Assembly (NCBI GenBank): GCA_035510795.1
Contig: DATKGL010000026.1
Span: forward strand, 1-43,832
DNA: 43,832 nucleotides
Direction: 5' to 3'
Origin: DATKGL01 sp035510795
GTDB taxonomy: Bacteria > Patescibacteriota > Saccharimonadia > Saccharimonadales > UBA4665
Part shown: positions 15,246 through 23,694 of the stretch, one piece after another
Position numbering within the stretch: position 1 is the first letter of the stretch
Layout of the letters: every line of letters begins with the position of its first letter
The notes under the pieces: model-generated
Databases searched by the model: none
Told to the model about the DNA's origin: nothing
What the model saw: the letters and a program-made list of their open reading frames with translations, nothing else
Position numbers and translations under genes: made by a program

Positions 15246-16298
15246 ATGGTAAACGCAAAATCCGAAAAAGCAGCATTAAACCTGGAGAAATACGTCCATG
15301 ACGTATTGAGTTCAATTGAACGAGAGCGCGAGAGGGAAATTATTTCTCGTCGTTTCGGTCTATTTGATCGAAAAGAAACTCTCGAACAGATAGGTGAATT
15401 GCTGGGTATTACTCGTGAGCGTGTTAGGCAATTAGAGAAAAGCGTCATATCCAAGTTAAAGACCGGAGCTGAAAACTTACCTCATCTTAGTGAAATTGAA
15501 AATGTGTTTATTGAACAATTATCAAAAATGGGTGATTGTTCAAGAATCACTAATTTCACCCCTTATTTTGCGAAAGAGAATACAAAAATTGATCAATCTC
15601 GAGTCGCATTTTTGGCTGAACTATGCCCGAAACTGGTAGTCATCGACGAAGACGATTACTTCTATCACGCTATAGGTGTTAAGGCTGTCCATGACGAAAA
15701 GGCTATTAAGACCCTCGTTAATGAAATCATCGAGGCAATTAAGAAGATCAACCAACCAACTACCATTCAAAAGCTCGCCAAACAGACAAGCATCTCCAAT
15801 CCCGATCAAGTTGCAGCTTTGGCTAGCGTTTCTAAACAATTAGCTACTCTAAATGATAAGTGGGGCCTAATTAAGTGGCCTATCGTCAACCCCCGTAACA
15901 TCAGGGATAAAATCTACGTCATTCTCAAAGAGAACGGCAAACATATGCACTTCAATGAAATAGCTGCCGCTATTAAAGAATCTGATTTCAAACGCAAGAA
16001 TGTTACGACACAGGCTATACACAACGAACTTATCAAAGACAATCGATTCGTGTTGATCGGCCGGGGAATTTACGCCCTTAAAGAATGGGGTTATAAAAAA
16101 GGAACTGTTTCAGACATCATCAGCGAGGTTCTCAAAGAAGCCGGCGAACCGTTACACCGAGATGAGATTGTTAAGCGAGTTCTTAAGAGCAGATTCGTGA
16201 AAGAAACTACTATTTTACTAAACCTTCAGGGGCGACCGCAGTTTAAACGCGTTGCCAAAGCTACCTATACACTAGATGACGAAGCAGCTGCTAAATAA
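15246..16298 (+). CDS. Sigma-70 region-4 / HARE-HTH regulator
   Basis: The protein has 350 residues. Residues 10-75 match sigma-70 region 4, the part that reads the -35 box: EREREIISRRFGLFDRKETLEQIGELLGITRERVRQLEKSVISKLK. Region 2, needed for -10 melting, is absent, so it cannot work as a normal sigma factor. Two winged-helix HARE-HTH domains follow. The first is at about 210-280 (IRDKIYVILKENGKHMHFNEIA ... GRGIYALKEWGY). The second is at about 283-345 (VSDIISEVLKEAGEPLHRDEIV ... FKRVAKATYTL). HARE-HTH is also found in the RNA polymerase delta subunit. The combination suggests an accessory polymerase or promoter-binding factor. It is transcribed from its own consensus promoter. Confidence 0.85.
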   Translation: MVNAKSEKAALNLEKYVHDVLSSIEREREREIISRRFGLFDRKETLEQIGELLGITRERVRQLEKSVISKLKTGAENLPHLSEIENVFIEQLSKMGDCSRITNFTPYFAKENTKIDQSRVAFLAELCPKLVVIDEDDYFYHAIGVKAVHDEKAIKTLVNEIIEAIKKINQPTTIQKLAKQTSISNPDQVAALASVSKQLATLNDKWGLIKWPIVNPRNIRDKIYVILKENGKHMHFNEIAAAIKESDFKRKNVTTQAIHNELIKDNRFVLIGRGIYALKEWGYKKGTVSDIISEVLKEAGEPLHRDEIVKRVLKSRFVKETTILLNLQGRPQFKRVAKATYTLDDEAAAK

Positions 16299-16333
16299 CA
16301 CCTTAGTAACAGATTAGAAAATCAGTATAAACC

Positions 16334-16387
16334 AACAGATAGCATACAGATATTTAACAGCTTAGCTGTATCTGTTCGGTATCTGTT
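16334..16387. repeat. Nested inverted repeat of ACAGAT units
   Basis: Outer arms AACAGATA (16334-16341) and TATCTGTT (16380-16387), inner arms ACAGAT (16346-16351) and ATCTGT (16370-16375), and an apical ACAGC-TTA-GCTGT hairpin (16357-16369) form one long imperfect stem. No T-tract follows, so it is not a standard terminator. Further ACAGA units occur just outside (around 16307 and 16400), so it could be a cluster of protein-binding sites. Confidence 0.5.
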
Positions 16388-16770
16388 GTACAAAATACGA
16401 ACAGAATAATCCGGGAAGTGATTATCGAGGGACACTGAAAAATATAATAGTGTAGTGATTGAAGGCGGGGAGAGTAAAATATATAAAATAATTTTCAATG
16501 GGAGAAAATAATGGGCGAGAGTCCGTGGTGTAGAGAACCACAAATGACAATAGACATGACGTCGCACAATGTATATTTTGCGACTCGGTTATTAGTTACC
16601 GGAGCTACATACTGATAACCCCCCTGTAGGGGAGTTAACCCTGATATTGTCTGTGATGTGCAATAATACTCAGTGCTACTACACCGGATGGCACGGCTCT
16701 ATATATATCTGTTACGTTAGCCCAAATAGACCCTCTAGCGTCCAGAGGTATCAACGAGACACTATTTGAC

Positions 16771-16779
16771 TTATCCACA
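16771..16779 (+). promoter_or_regulatory. DnaA box TTATCCACA
   Basis: This is a perfect consensus DnaA box beside an AT-rich stretch (16790-16960), downstream of ftsQ. It is one of only three perfect copies noticed in the window. The other two lie upstream of mraZ, at the opposite end of the division cluster. Confidence 0.45.
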
Positions 16780-16970
16780 GTTTTGTCGTGAAATAATTTG
16801 CAATTCCCAATATTTCGTATTTAATAATTATTTTACCCAATTCCCTATTTTTATTGTTAAAATAATATTTTTTTATCTTCCCTACTATCCCAACGCTGAT
16901 GCTAACATATTTAAAAAAAGGCAGCTATTAAAAAATGAACAAATTACGAACTAGAGGGTAGAGAGGTGGT

Positions 16971-17918
16971 TTATTTATAATAAGCCCGGCCGGTAACCCT
17001 TACGTCGATATACTGAGACGGCGTTGGGCTGTTTGATTTAATTAGGTATTCCCTTGTCGCCAGGAACGTCCCTACCTGCTGCTTCATGGCTGATGAAGTA
17101 TCTAAATTAAACTTGACGTAGTATGGCTCATTATTAAAATAGATATCCAACTCACGCGACTGGGGCGGCAATATCATATATTTAATGTTCAGACTGTTAG
17201 CTTTTGTTTCAGCTGCAACGTATTGAATAAAATTAATGTCGGATGTCGACAATACATCCTGGCCGACATTAACTTTCAGGCCGGTCTGATCCTTAACCGT
17301 GTAGAAACTGACCGACTGTGGTATTTTAACGTTTTCAAGATTGACTAGTGCCTTACCGTAGCTGTCAATTAGATAGTCCCCTGAGCTCTGGGTGTCTAGA
17401 ATAAGACTCGGCGTAGCTGGATCTAGATAGATAATCGGTCGGTGACCCAAAACTGGCAAAGTAACTGATACGCTATTCAGTTCCGGGAACATTTTCTGTA
17501 ATCTCTCTGATATATAACCAGTGTTAATGGTTAATTTATTTTGGTCGGAAAGTGATTGTTTAAATAACTTTGATGCTGCATTTATATAAACTACCGGCGG
17601 CTTTAATAAAAAATTAGCGGAATCATCTTTTAAAATAACAATCTTAGGGTTGGTGGTTAAGACTAATTCATAACCAAAGCAAAATAAGATAACTATCGTG
17701 GAAATTATGGTTGGTAAGTGTTTCCACCAGTGATTAAGGACTGGCGTAGTTGCATCTTTTGCCGTCTCTGAAGCGCCTGACTGCCGAACGGTAGTGTTAG
17801 TATCTTCGCTGGATTGATTATTCCGCGCGCTGTAGTATGAGAATGCTTCGCCACGAGGTAAATTAGCCGAGTCTCGGCGATGACGAATCGGTTGTTCGGG
17901 GCTTTTTATCTTTTTCAC
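16971..17918 (-). CDS. ftsQ: Cell division protein FtsQ/DivIB-like
   Basis: This 315-residue protein has a basic, Ser-rich cytoplasmic N-terminus (about residues 1-68), one membrane helix at about 69-92 (LPTIISTIVILFCFGYELVL) and an extracytoplasmic domain. In FtsQ/DivIB the outer part (POTRA and beta domains) binds FtsL and FtsB and links the divisome to septal wall synthesis. Sequence conservation is weak: strands such as FPELNSVSVTLPVLGHRPIIYL followed by a segment with SGDYLIDSYGKALVNL fit the beta domain, where a residue like this often reads as DxxGxxL. Topology and position after murG with a 4-base overlap are the main support. It is the last gene of the cluster. Confidence 0.78.
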   Translation of the reverse strand: MKKIKSPEQPIRHRRDSANLPRGEAFSYYSARNNQSSEDTNTTVRQSGASETAKDATTPVLNHWWKHLPTIISTIVILFCFGYELVLTTNPKIVILKDDSANFLLKPPVVYINAASKLFKQSLSDQNKLTINTGYISERLQKMFPELNSVSVTLPVLGHRPIIYLDPATPSLILDTQSSGDYLIDSYGKALVNLENVKIPQSVSFYTVKDQTGLKVNVGQDVLSTSDINFIQYVAAETKANSLNIKYMILPPQSRELDIYFNNEPYYVKFNLDTSSAMKQQVGTFLATREYLIKSNSPTPSQYIDVRVTGRAYYK

Positions 17919-19078
17919 TTGTTGGATTTTACAGTGTCAATCAAAAGTTGAGCAAGTTTTTTCGCCGAATCCGGATATGCTAGTTGGTTTAAAGACAGGC
18001 CTAGCGCTTCCCTTTTCTCTTTTGAACCCAGTAAATCCTCAATCTTGCTGATTAACTCGTCCGCGGTCAGTCGATCTTCCGATATTATCTCAACTGCTCC
18101 TGCTTGAGCCAAGATTTCAGCATTTTTTAGCTGATGCCCGCCTGTTAAATAAGGATTAGGTATAACGATGCACGGTTTAGCCTGCATAGCGAACTCAGCT
18201 ATTGTTGTTGCCCCTGCCCTTGTTATTATCAGATCGGCTGCGCCGCTATATCGATACAGATCATCAATAAATCCTTTTACGATTAATCTTTCTCTAATAT
18301 CTGTTGACAGCTGACTATATTGCTCAATAATATCTTGTTCGTGTTTAGCGCCAGTGGTTTGGACTATGACTAGATCCTTATGATTACTCAGCAGCGATGG
18401 AGCAATTTGCGCAATTATTTCATTGATTTTCTTCGCTCCCAATCCACCACCAGTTACTAAAATTACTTCCTTATTGTCTGATAAATTAATTTCTTGGCGA
18501 AATTTTTTCTTTAATTCATTTGTCACAAGCTGAAAATTATAACCTACCGGTACGCCAACAGTGACAGTTTTGCTGTTTGGATATTGATAATATTGTTTGG
18601 GCATAGCCACGGCATGAATGGTTGTCCATCTTGAGACAATCCGGTTTGCTAGGCCGGGCATAACGTCCGAGTCATGAGTAATGATAGGGGTTTTGGCCCT
18701 GCCGGCGACAATACATAACGGAACTCCGACATAGGCTCCTCGTGTAAAAATGATATCCGGTTTAATTTTCCTCAACAAAAACCAACTTTGAATTAAGCCG
18801 ATACAAAAATTGCCAAAATCTCGAATATTTTTCGCTAATGTTTTTATATCAAATATCTGTCTAAGCCCCTGGGAATGATAACGGCGGAACTTGCCTGCTC
18901 TTATTGAGTAAACAGAGCTGATATTGGGGTCAGTTTTCGGTAGACTACTAAAACGATCACCACGTTGGCCAATGAATACAATTTCTATCGCTGGGTCAAT
19001 TTTGTGCAGTTCATGGGCGACCGCTAGTAGAGGTGTTATATGACCTCCTGAGCCGCCTCCTGTCAGGACTATCTTCAT
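17915..19078 (-). CDS. murG: UDP-GlcNAc:lipid I GlcNAc transferase MurG
   Basis: This 387-residue glycosyltransferase converts lipid I to lipid II on the inner membrane face. The first nucleotide-binding loop is TGGGSGGHITPLLAVAHEL at the very N-terminus. The second Gly-rich loop is VTGGGLGAKKINEII, and the UDP-GlcNAc site is LIITRAGATTIAEFA followed by PNPYLTGGHQLKNA. The Met start is fixed by this N-terminal motif. It lies 68 bases inside the end of ftsW, an unusually long overlap, and its own stop overlaps the ftsQ start by 4 bases. Translation of the three genes should be tightly coupled. Confidence 0.96.
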   Translation of the reverse strand: MKIVLTGGGSGGHITPLLAVAHELHKIDPAIEIVFIGQRGDRFSSLPKTDPNISSVYSIRAGKFRRYHSQGLRQIFDIKTLAKNIRDFGNFCIGLIQSWFLLRKIKPDIIFTRGAYVGVPLCIVAGRAKTPIITHDSDVMPGLANRIVSRWTTIHAVAMPKQYYQYPNSKTVTVGVPVGYNFQLVTNELKKKFRQEINLSDNKEVILVTGGGLGAKKINEIIAQIAPSLLSNHKDLVIVQTTGAKHEQDIIEQYSQLSTDIRERLIVKGFIDDLYRYSGAADLIITRAGATTIAEFAMQAKPCIVIPNPYLTGGHQLKNAEILAQAGAVEIISEDRLTADELISKIEDLLGSKEKREALGLSLNQLAYPDSAKKLAQLLIDTVKSNK

Positions 19079-20264
19079 AGCGCTTTCCTTCCGTTTGACC
19101 TACTGATGGAGCAATGTGAGTTGTGTAATGTGAAATTTGAAAAACCACCCCGATCGCAGCCATTACGAATACTATACTTGTACCACCATAACTAATAAAC
19201 GGCAATGTTATACCCTTTAAAGGCAGCAGACCGATCATTGCACCTATATTTATAAACGTCTGGCTCGCCAGCCAAGCTAGAATCCCGACTAAGATTAAAC
19301 GAGTGAAGTCGGTTGGAGCCCGCTCTATAAGATGTTTAAGCCTGGAGAACAGCGCCACAAATAATCCCAGTAAAATTATTGAGCCAATAAATCCAAATTT
19401 TTCACCAAATATCGCGAAAATAGAATCATTAGCTGGTTCAGGTAAATAGCCGTAGGCTTGGACGCTACGGCCTAGCCCTAACCCAATTACTCCGCCCGAG
19501 CCGACTGAGATTAGCGCCTGACAAGCCTGGTAGCCTGTGGTTGAACAACTGCTTGTTGGATGAAGAAAGGTCAAGACGCGCTCTCTGCGATATGGCGTGC
19601 TGGCAACAGCCAGACTGGCTATCACTAGGACTATTACTCCGACTGTGACTAGCTTTTTTAGAGGTACACCGGCAACAAATATCATAGCGGCGATCATCAA
19701 TATTATTACTCCGGTAGACCCTAAATCACTTTGTATGCCAGCCACCACTAAGCCAATCAATAATATCGCCCCAACAATTGGGACAAGAGTTTTTGAGGAA
19801 TTAATGGTCTTCTTCTGAATACGATCGGCAAGAAAACCGGCTAGCCAAATCAGGATAGCGAACTTGATGAGCTCAGATGATTGAAATGAAACACCTCCAA
19901 CCTGGATCCACCGATAAGCTCCGTTCACTTCTTGGCCGAATAGCCTTACTGCCAGTGCCGATATGGCGGCAATTATAATTAGGGGATTTTGCAATCGGCG
20001 GAGGTACGGAATAGAGATGTTGGCGGCGATAAAAAATGCCACTAGCCCGATACCAACGGATATTAATTGTTTATTAATATAGTAATTCAGACTAACATGG
20101 CTGGTTGCGCTCAAACCGGGACTAATAGCATAGATAACCACTAACCCTATTGTCAGTAATATTGCCGACAATATTAGAAGTGTGTAATCGGGTCGATGTC
20201 GGCGTGGCATTTGCTCGTCAATAGCTGCCGAATTAAAGTATTTTTTAACGAATTGGGGGGTCAT
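19011..20264 (-). CDS. ftsW: Septal SEDS peptidoglycan polymerase FtsW
   Basis: This 417-residue SEDS protein has about ten membrane helices and polymerises lipid II at the septum together with its class B PBP. Recognised blocks are PGLSATSHVSLNYYINKQL, GGVSFQSSELIKFAILIWLA, QSDLGSTGVIILMI, LISVGSGGVIGLGLGRSVQAYGYLPEPANDSIFA, and PLKGITLPFISYGGTSI. The loop Pro-Glu-(Ala/His)-x-(Asn/Thr)-D-x-I/F-A motif is intact. The cytoplasmic C-terminal tail (about 30 residues, Arg-rich) is encoded by bases shared with the start of murG. Its ATG overlaps the mraY stop by 4 bases. Confidence 0.95.
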   Translation of the reverse strand: MTPQFVKKYFNSAAIDEQMPRRHRPDYTLLILSAILLTIGLVVIYAISPGLSATSHVSLNYYINKQLISVGIGLVAFFIAANISIPYLRRLQNPLIIIAAISALAVRLFGQEVNGAYRWIQVGGVSFQSSELIKFAILIWLAGFLADRIQKKTINSSKTLVPIVGAILLIGLVVAGIQSDLGSTGVIILMIAAMIFVAGVPLKKLVTVGVIVLVIASLAVASTPYRRERVLTFLHPTSSCSTTGYQACQALISVGSGGVIGLGLGRSVQAYGYLPEPANDSIFAIFGEKFGFIGSIILLGLFVALFSRLKHLIERAPTDFTRLILVGILAWLASQTFINIGAMIGLLPLKGITLPFISYGGTSIVFVMAAIGVVFQISHYTTHIAPSVGQTEGKRYEDSPDRRRLRRSYNTSTSGRP

Positions 20265-21310
20265 TTAAGATATTTGCCGACAAGAAACACGACTAAGCCT
20301 AGCACGCTTGCGATTTGACCTATGATCCAAAATCGCATGGTAACCTTAGTCTCCGGCCAACCCATTGCTTCAAAATGATGATGTATTGGCGCTATCTTGA
20401 AGACTTTTTTGCCCTTTCGAAGTTTTTTAGATAAGATTTGAATCACCGATGAGCCGCCTTCTGCCACAAAGACGATACCAATAATTGGCAACAGTAAAAC
20501 TGTATTGGTCAACATAGCCACTACACCAAGTGCGGTTCCGAGCGCGAAAGAGCCAACATCACCCATGAAAAAACGGGCCGGGAAGATATTGAACCAAGTA
20601 TAGCTAAGTAAGGCACCGACAATTGTCAGGCAGAATCCGGCAACACCAAATCGTCCTTCAAGAGCTGCAATAATCGCGTAGATAGCAAATGCCGCAGAGC
20701 TCAACCCGCCGGCCAGACCATCTAAACCATCTGTTATATTAACTGCGTTGGCAGTCGAAACAACAACCAGCACGAATATTGGTATAATCCATAGCCCAAC
20801 ATGCCACTGCCCATACATGAGGGGAATGTGAATACTGGCGACATTCAATTTATAGTAGAAGAACAAACCGCCAATTAAGGCAATTAGCGTAATAAGAAGT
20901 AGTTTAAGCTTCGAGGGCAGACCGGCAACTCCGCGTCCGCTGCCTTTAATATTAATAATGTCGTCAATCAAACCAACGCCGGCAGCACCGGCAAAAGCTG
21001 CCAGCGGTAACCACGTTTCTGTCCGAGCCAAGTTCGCTACCAGAGTAACTACCACAACCGCAGCGACAAAAATCATTCCTGCCATGGTTGGTATCTGCCG
21101 TTTGTGTTTTTCGCCGTGCAGCTGATTGAATACAACGGCCACTTCGCCTGTTACGGCTGTTTCTCGAGGCTTCTTCCACCATTGCCTGCGATAAGCCAGA
21201 TTGGTGTAGAGAGGAGTTATTATCATGCTGACAATAAACCCGACAAAGCCGAGTAAAACGATTCGAAAAAGTGTATTAGTATGAACTGTTAAAGTTAGAA
21301 TATTAGTCAT
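20261..21310 (-). CDS. mraY: Phospho-MurNAc-pentapeptide translocase MraY
   Basis: This 349-residue membrane enzyme makes lipid I from UDP-MurNAc-pentapeptide and undecaprenyl phosphate. Typical motifs are the Asp pair in GLIDDIINIKGSGRG with following LPSKLKL, NAVNITDGLDGLAGG, FMGDVGSFALG, and the C-terminal PIHHHFEAMGWPETKVTMRFWII containing the His triad. About ten helices are visible. It starts 43 bases downstream of the ftsI stop and overlaps ftsW by four bases. Length and motif order are normal. Confidence 0.97.
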   Translation of the reverse strand: MTNILTLTVHTNTLFRIVLLGFVGFIVSMIITPLYTNLAYRRQWWKKPRETAVTGEVAVVFNQLHGEKHKRQIPTMAGMIFVAAVVVVTLVANLARTETWLPLAAFAGAAGVGLIDDIINIKGSGRGVAGLPSKLKLLLITLIALIGGLFFYYKLNVASIHIPLMYGQWHVGLWIIPIFVLVVVSTANAVNITDGLDGLAGGLSSAAFAIYAIIAALEGRFGVAGFCLTIVGALLSYTWFNIFPARFFMGDVGSFALGTALGVVAMLTNTVLLLPIIGIVFVAEGGSSVIQILSKKLRKGKKVFKIAPIHHHFEAMGWPETKVTMRFWIIGQIASVLGLVVFLVGKYLK

Positions 21311-21353
21311 GTAATTATTTGTTATATTAGACTTTTCGTATTATACACCGTCA

Positions 21354-23129
21354 TTATGTTTTAGGAGTTACATAGGAGTTATTTATCAACATATGAGCTA
21401 GTGCCGCAAAAACCGGTTGACCAGCATAGGCTCCTGCGTATCCGGGTACGGTTGGTTTATTGTTGAAAACCACAATCACATATTGCGGCTTATCCCCGCC
21501 AACAAAGCCTACGTACGTACCGTTATAGGTGTTGGAGTAATAACCTCCCCCAGGTTGTGCTATCTGGGCGGTACCTGTTTTGCCGCCAACCATATAATCG
21601 GGGCTAAACGACATAAAACTAAAACCTTCGTTCAGATAGGTAGTTACCACGTTTTCTAGTAATGGGATCATCTCCTGCCCCACTTTAGATGAAACGACAT
21701 TATTCTCGGCGACCTTTGGATAATTAATAACTGTCTTGCCATTAGGCTGGATAGTTTTGCTAATTAATGTCGGCTTGTAGTAGGTTCCACCATTTATAAC
21801 GCTAGAGAATGCTGCAGCTTCCTGAAGGGCGGTTAGAGTAACACCTTGGCCAAATGCCGTATTGGCATATGTAAGATCAATTGACGGGTCGGTCATATCG
21901 GGCGCTGGTACATAGCCGGGTGATTCATAACCTTGTTCTATGCCGGTAAGTTCTCCCAGGCGGAAATGGTTTGTCATATAGTCATACCAATTATCAATTC
22001 CCTTTTGATCAATCTGGCCGCCGCCCATCTGCATTAACATCCAAACAGCACCGGTATTGAGCGACAAGGATAGTATGCTGGCTATATTTTGTACCCTAGG
22101 CCCACCATCTTGTTCGATGTCGGTAATCGTAAAGCCGTCTATCAGCCATTTGGCGGGATCATAAAACGACGTGTCGGGTTGAATAACACCTTGATTTAGA
22201 GCGGCTGGGGTCGTCATTGTTTTCATCGATGATCCCGGTTCGATAGCATTACTAACAGCTGCGTTTTGGAAGACAGACGGATCTGTAACAGACCCGTAAT
22301 TGGCCGGGTTGTATGTCGGATAGTTGGCCATGGCTTTTACTTGACCGGTGTTTGGATCAATTATGATAGCACTTAGCAGCTGAGACTTTGTTGCTTGAGC
22401 TTCATTTTGTAGAATCTGTTCCATTTGCGCCTGCATGCCCATATCGAGCGTTGTGACAACCGTACTGCCCGGTTTGGGAGGTATTTGGACGTTTTTACCG
22501 CTAGCTACCAGCGGAACCCCGTTTGCGTCAGTGATGGCTTTAAGCTCTCCGGGGGTCCCAGATAATTCTTTATTTAAATACTGCTCAATGCCGTATTCTC
22601 CATGATCACTATTATCAACAAAACCCAGCACCTGAGAAGCTAAACTGCCCTGGGGATAAATTCGATAGCTTTGAGCTTGAGTTCCAATGCCCGGTAATTG
22701 ATTCTTAATAATACTATTGGACTGTGCGGGAGTGATTTTATTGGCTAGTATGACATACTGCGTATTGGGCGTCCTCATAGCTGATTCATATTGGCTAACT
22801 GGCCCACCAATCACCTGAGCAATGATTGACGCGTCTTTTGAAGAATTATTTATTAACGGAGGGTCGGCAAATAAAGTATAGAGAGTTTGATTCAAGACGA
22901 TTGGTACGATATTATTCCCCTCTTGAGCTTCTATAATGCCTCTGGCGGCCGGAATTTGATACTGCTTAAGTTGATCACTAAGAGCGGTGGCATGGTAATA
23001 GTCATATCTGACTACTTGGACATAAAATAATCTGATCACGAAAATTGCAAAAATCAAAATAAGTACCACGTAAATGCTGCGGGTACGTTTAATAAATTGA
23101 CTTACCGATGAAACGTTACGGTCGGCCAT
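21354..23129 (-). CDS. ftsI: Class B penicillin-binding protein (FtsI/PBP2-like transpeptidase)
   Basis: This 591-residue septal transpeptidase has an N-terminal anchor at about residues 15-37 (IYVVLILIFAIFVIRLFYV), then the class B dimerisation region with AARGIIEAQEGNNIVPI. The transpeptidase domain carries SSMK with nucleophile Ser300 and Lys303, SLN in the LSLSLNTGAV block, and KTGTAQ near residue 520. Usual RG(S/T)I(Y/F)DRNG wording is altered here (RGIIEAQEG), a divergence in the pedestal domain rather than the active site. Position between ftsL and mraY supports FtsI rather than an elongation PBP2. It should crosslink septal glycan with FtsW. Confidence 0.95.
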   Translation of the reverse strand: MADRNVSSVSQFIKRTRSIYVVLILIFAIFVIRLFYVQVVRYDYYHATALSDQLKQYQIPAARGIIEAQEGNNIVPIVLNQTLYTLFADPPLINNSSKDASIIAQVIGGPVSQYESAMRTPNTQYVILANKITPAQSNSIIKNQLPGIGTQAQSYRIYPQGSLASQVLGFVDNSDHGEYGIEQYLNKELSGTPGELKAITDANGVPLVASGKNVQIPPKPGSTVVTTLDMGMQAQMEQILQNEAQATKSQLLSAIIIDPNTGQVKAMANYPTYNPANYGSVTDPSVFQNAAVSNAIEPGSSMKTMTTPAALNQGVIQPDTSFYDPAKWLIDGFTITDIEQDGGPRVQNIASILSLSLNTGAVWMLMQMGGGQIDQKGIDNWYDYMTNHFRLGELTGIEQGYESPGYVPAPDMTDPSIDLTYANTAFGQGVTLTALQEAAAFSSVINGGTYYKPTLISKTIQPNGKTVINYPKVAENNVVSSKVGQEMIPLLENVVTTYLNEGFSFMSFSPDYMVGGKTGTAQIAQPGGGYYSNTYNGTYVGFVGGDKPQYVIVVFNNKPTVPGYAGAYAGQPVFAALAHMLINNSYVTPKT

Positions 23130-23153
23130 GGAATCCTAATTATAGCCTGATTT

Positions 23154-23507
23154 TTAATTTGGGACTGTGCCGCCGGGCACAACAGGAACTAGTGTCTTGG
23201 CTACTTGGCTGGTCTGCGCGCGGCTAACGGCTTGGAGACTAGCTGAAGTGACTTGCAGTTGACTATTTTGATTCTGCAACTGTGTCTGTTGCTGTTGTAG
23301 TGAGTTTATTTCGTAACCGTACGAGTTAGTTTTCGTAACTTGAGTAAGATATAGCAACCCCAATAGACAAGCTAACACAATTAAAATAATTGTATTTGTA
23401 ATGGGACCCACTCGTTTACCTTCTCTTTTAAAACTAACCAGATTCTGGTGACGACGATTCGACCCATATTGGCGACGGCCTAAGGCTAATGTGTTTGAAT
23501 ATGTCAT
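23154..23507 (-). CDS. ftsL: FtsL-like division protein
   Basis: This 117-residue bitopic protein has a basic N-terminus of about 36 residues, a single helix at about 40-60 (IILIVLACLLGLLYLTQV), then a Gln/Asn-rich coiled coil (EINSLQQQQTQLQNQNSQLQ) and a short Pro/Val end. That architecture, and its place between rsmH and ftsI, identify it as the FtsL equivalent that scaffolds FtsQ and activates FtsWI. Sequence similarity alone would not be enough. No Shine-Dalgarno site precedes the ATG; the leader is instead an A-rich tract (AAAACAAAAATAAA) preceded by a large hairpin. Confidence 0.75.
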   Translation of the reverse strand: MTYSNTLALGRRQYGSNRRHQNLVSFKREGKRVGPITNTIILIVLACLLGLLYLTQVTKTNSYGYEINSLQQQQTQLQNQNSQLQVTSASLQAVSRAQTSQVAKTLVPVVPGGTVPN

Positions 23508-23513
23508 TGATTG

Positions 23514-23583
23514 TTTATTTTTGTTTTTATTTTTGTTTTTTAGCTAACGGTGCTTTGAGCTATTAACTCTCCGCACCGCTAAC
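23514..23583 (-). promoter_or_regulatory. Hairpin plus A-rich leader before ftsL
   Basis: In the minus-strand mRNA, arms GUUAGCGGUGC (23583-23573) and GCACCGUUAGC (23553-23543) form an 11-bp stem with two G-U pairs and a 19-base loop. Directly downstream is an A-rich tract with two AAAAACAAAAA-type units (23542-23514) leading into the ftsL start. The hairpin could be a processing site, attenuator or stabiliser. No U-run follows. Confidence 0.5.
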
Positions 23584-23694
23584 CAGCTCTCTTATTTAGC
23601 TTGAGTTTATAGTCATCTTTAGACGACCTTTACTCGAACCTTGTAAGAGCGGGAGCTGCTTTTTACCTGAATTGGCACTGTAGCTTCCCTTCTT

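Larger units (their letters stand above)
16299..16970. other. Long convergent intergenic region with hairpins
   Basis: No protein gene is supported. After the inverted repeat at 16334-16387, hairpins follow at 16525-16541 (GTGGT/ACCAC), 16561-16584 (GTCGCA/TGCGAC), 16616-16637 (TAACcCCCC/GGGGaGTTA) and 16732-16748 (CCTCT/AGAGG). A TATAAT at 16443-16448 has no good -35. The part from 16790 on is very AT-rich and starts with a DnaA box. A structured RNA is possible in 16450-16750 but its promoter and terminator are not clear. Confidence 0.35.

Noticed and set aside
16771..16960. Replication origin beside the DnaA box
   Set aside because: Only one box is present at this site, and neither dnaA, dnaN nor rpmH is nearby.
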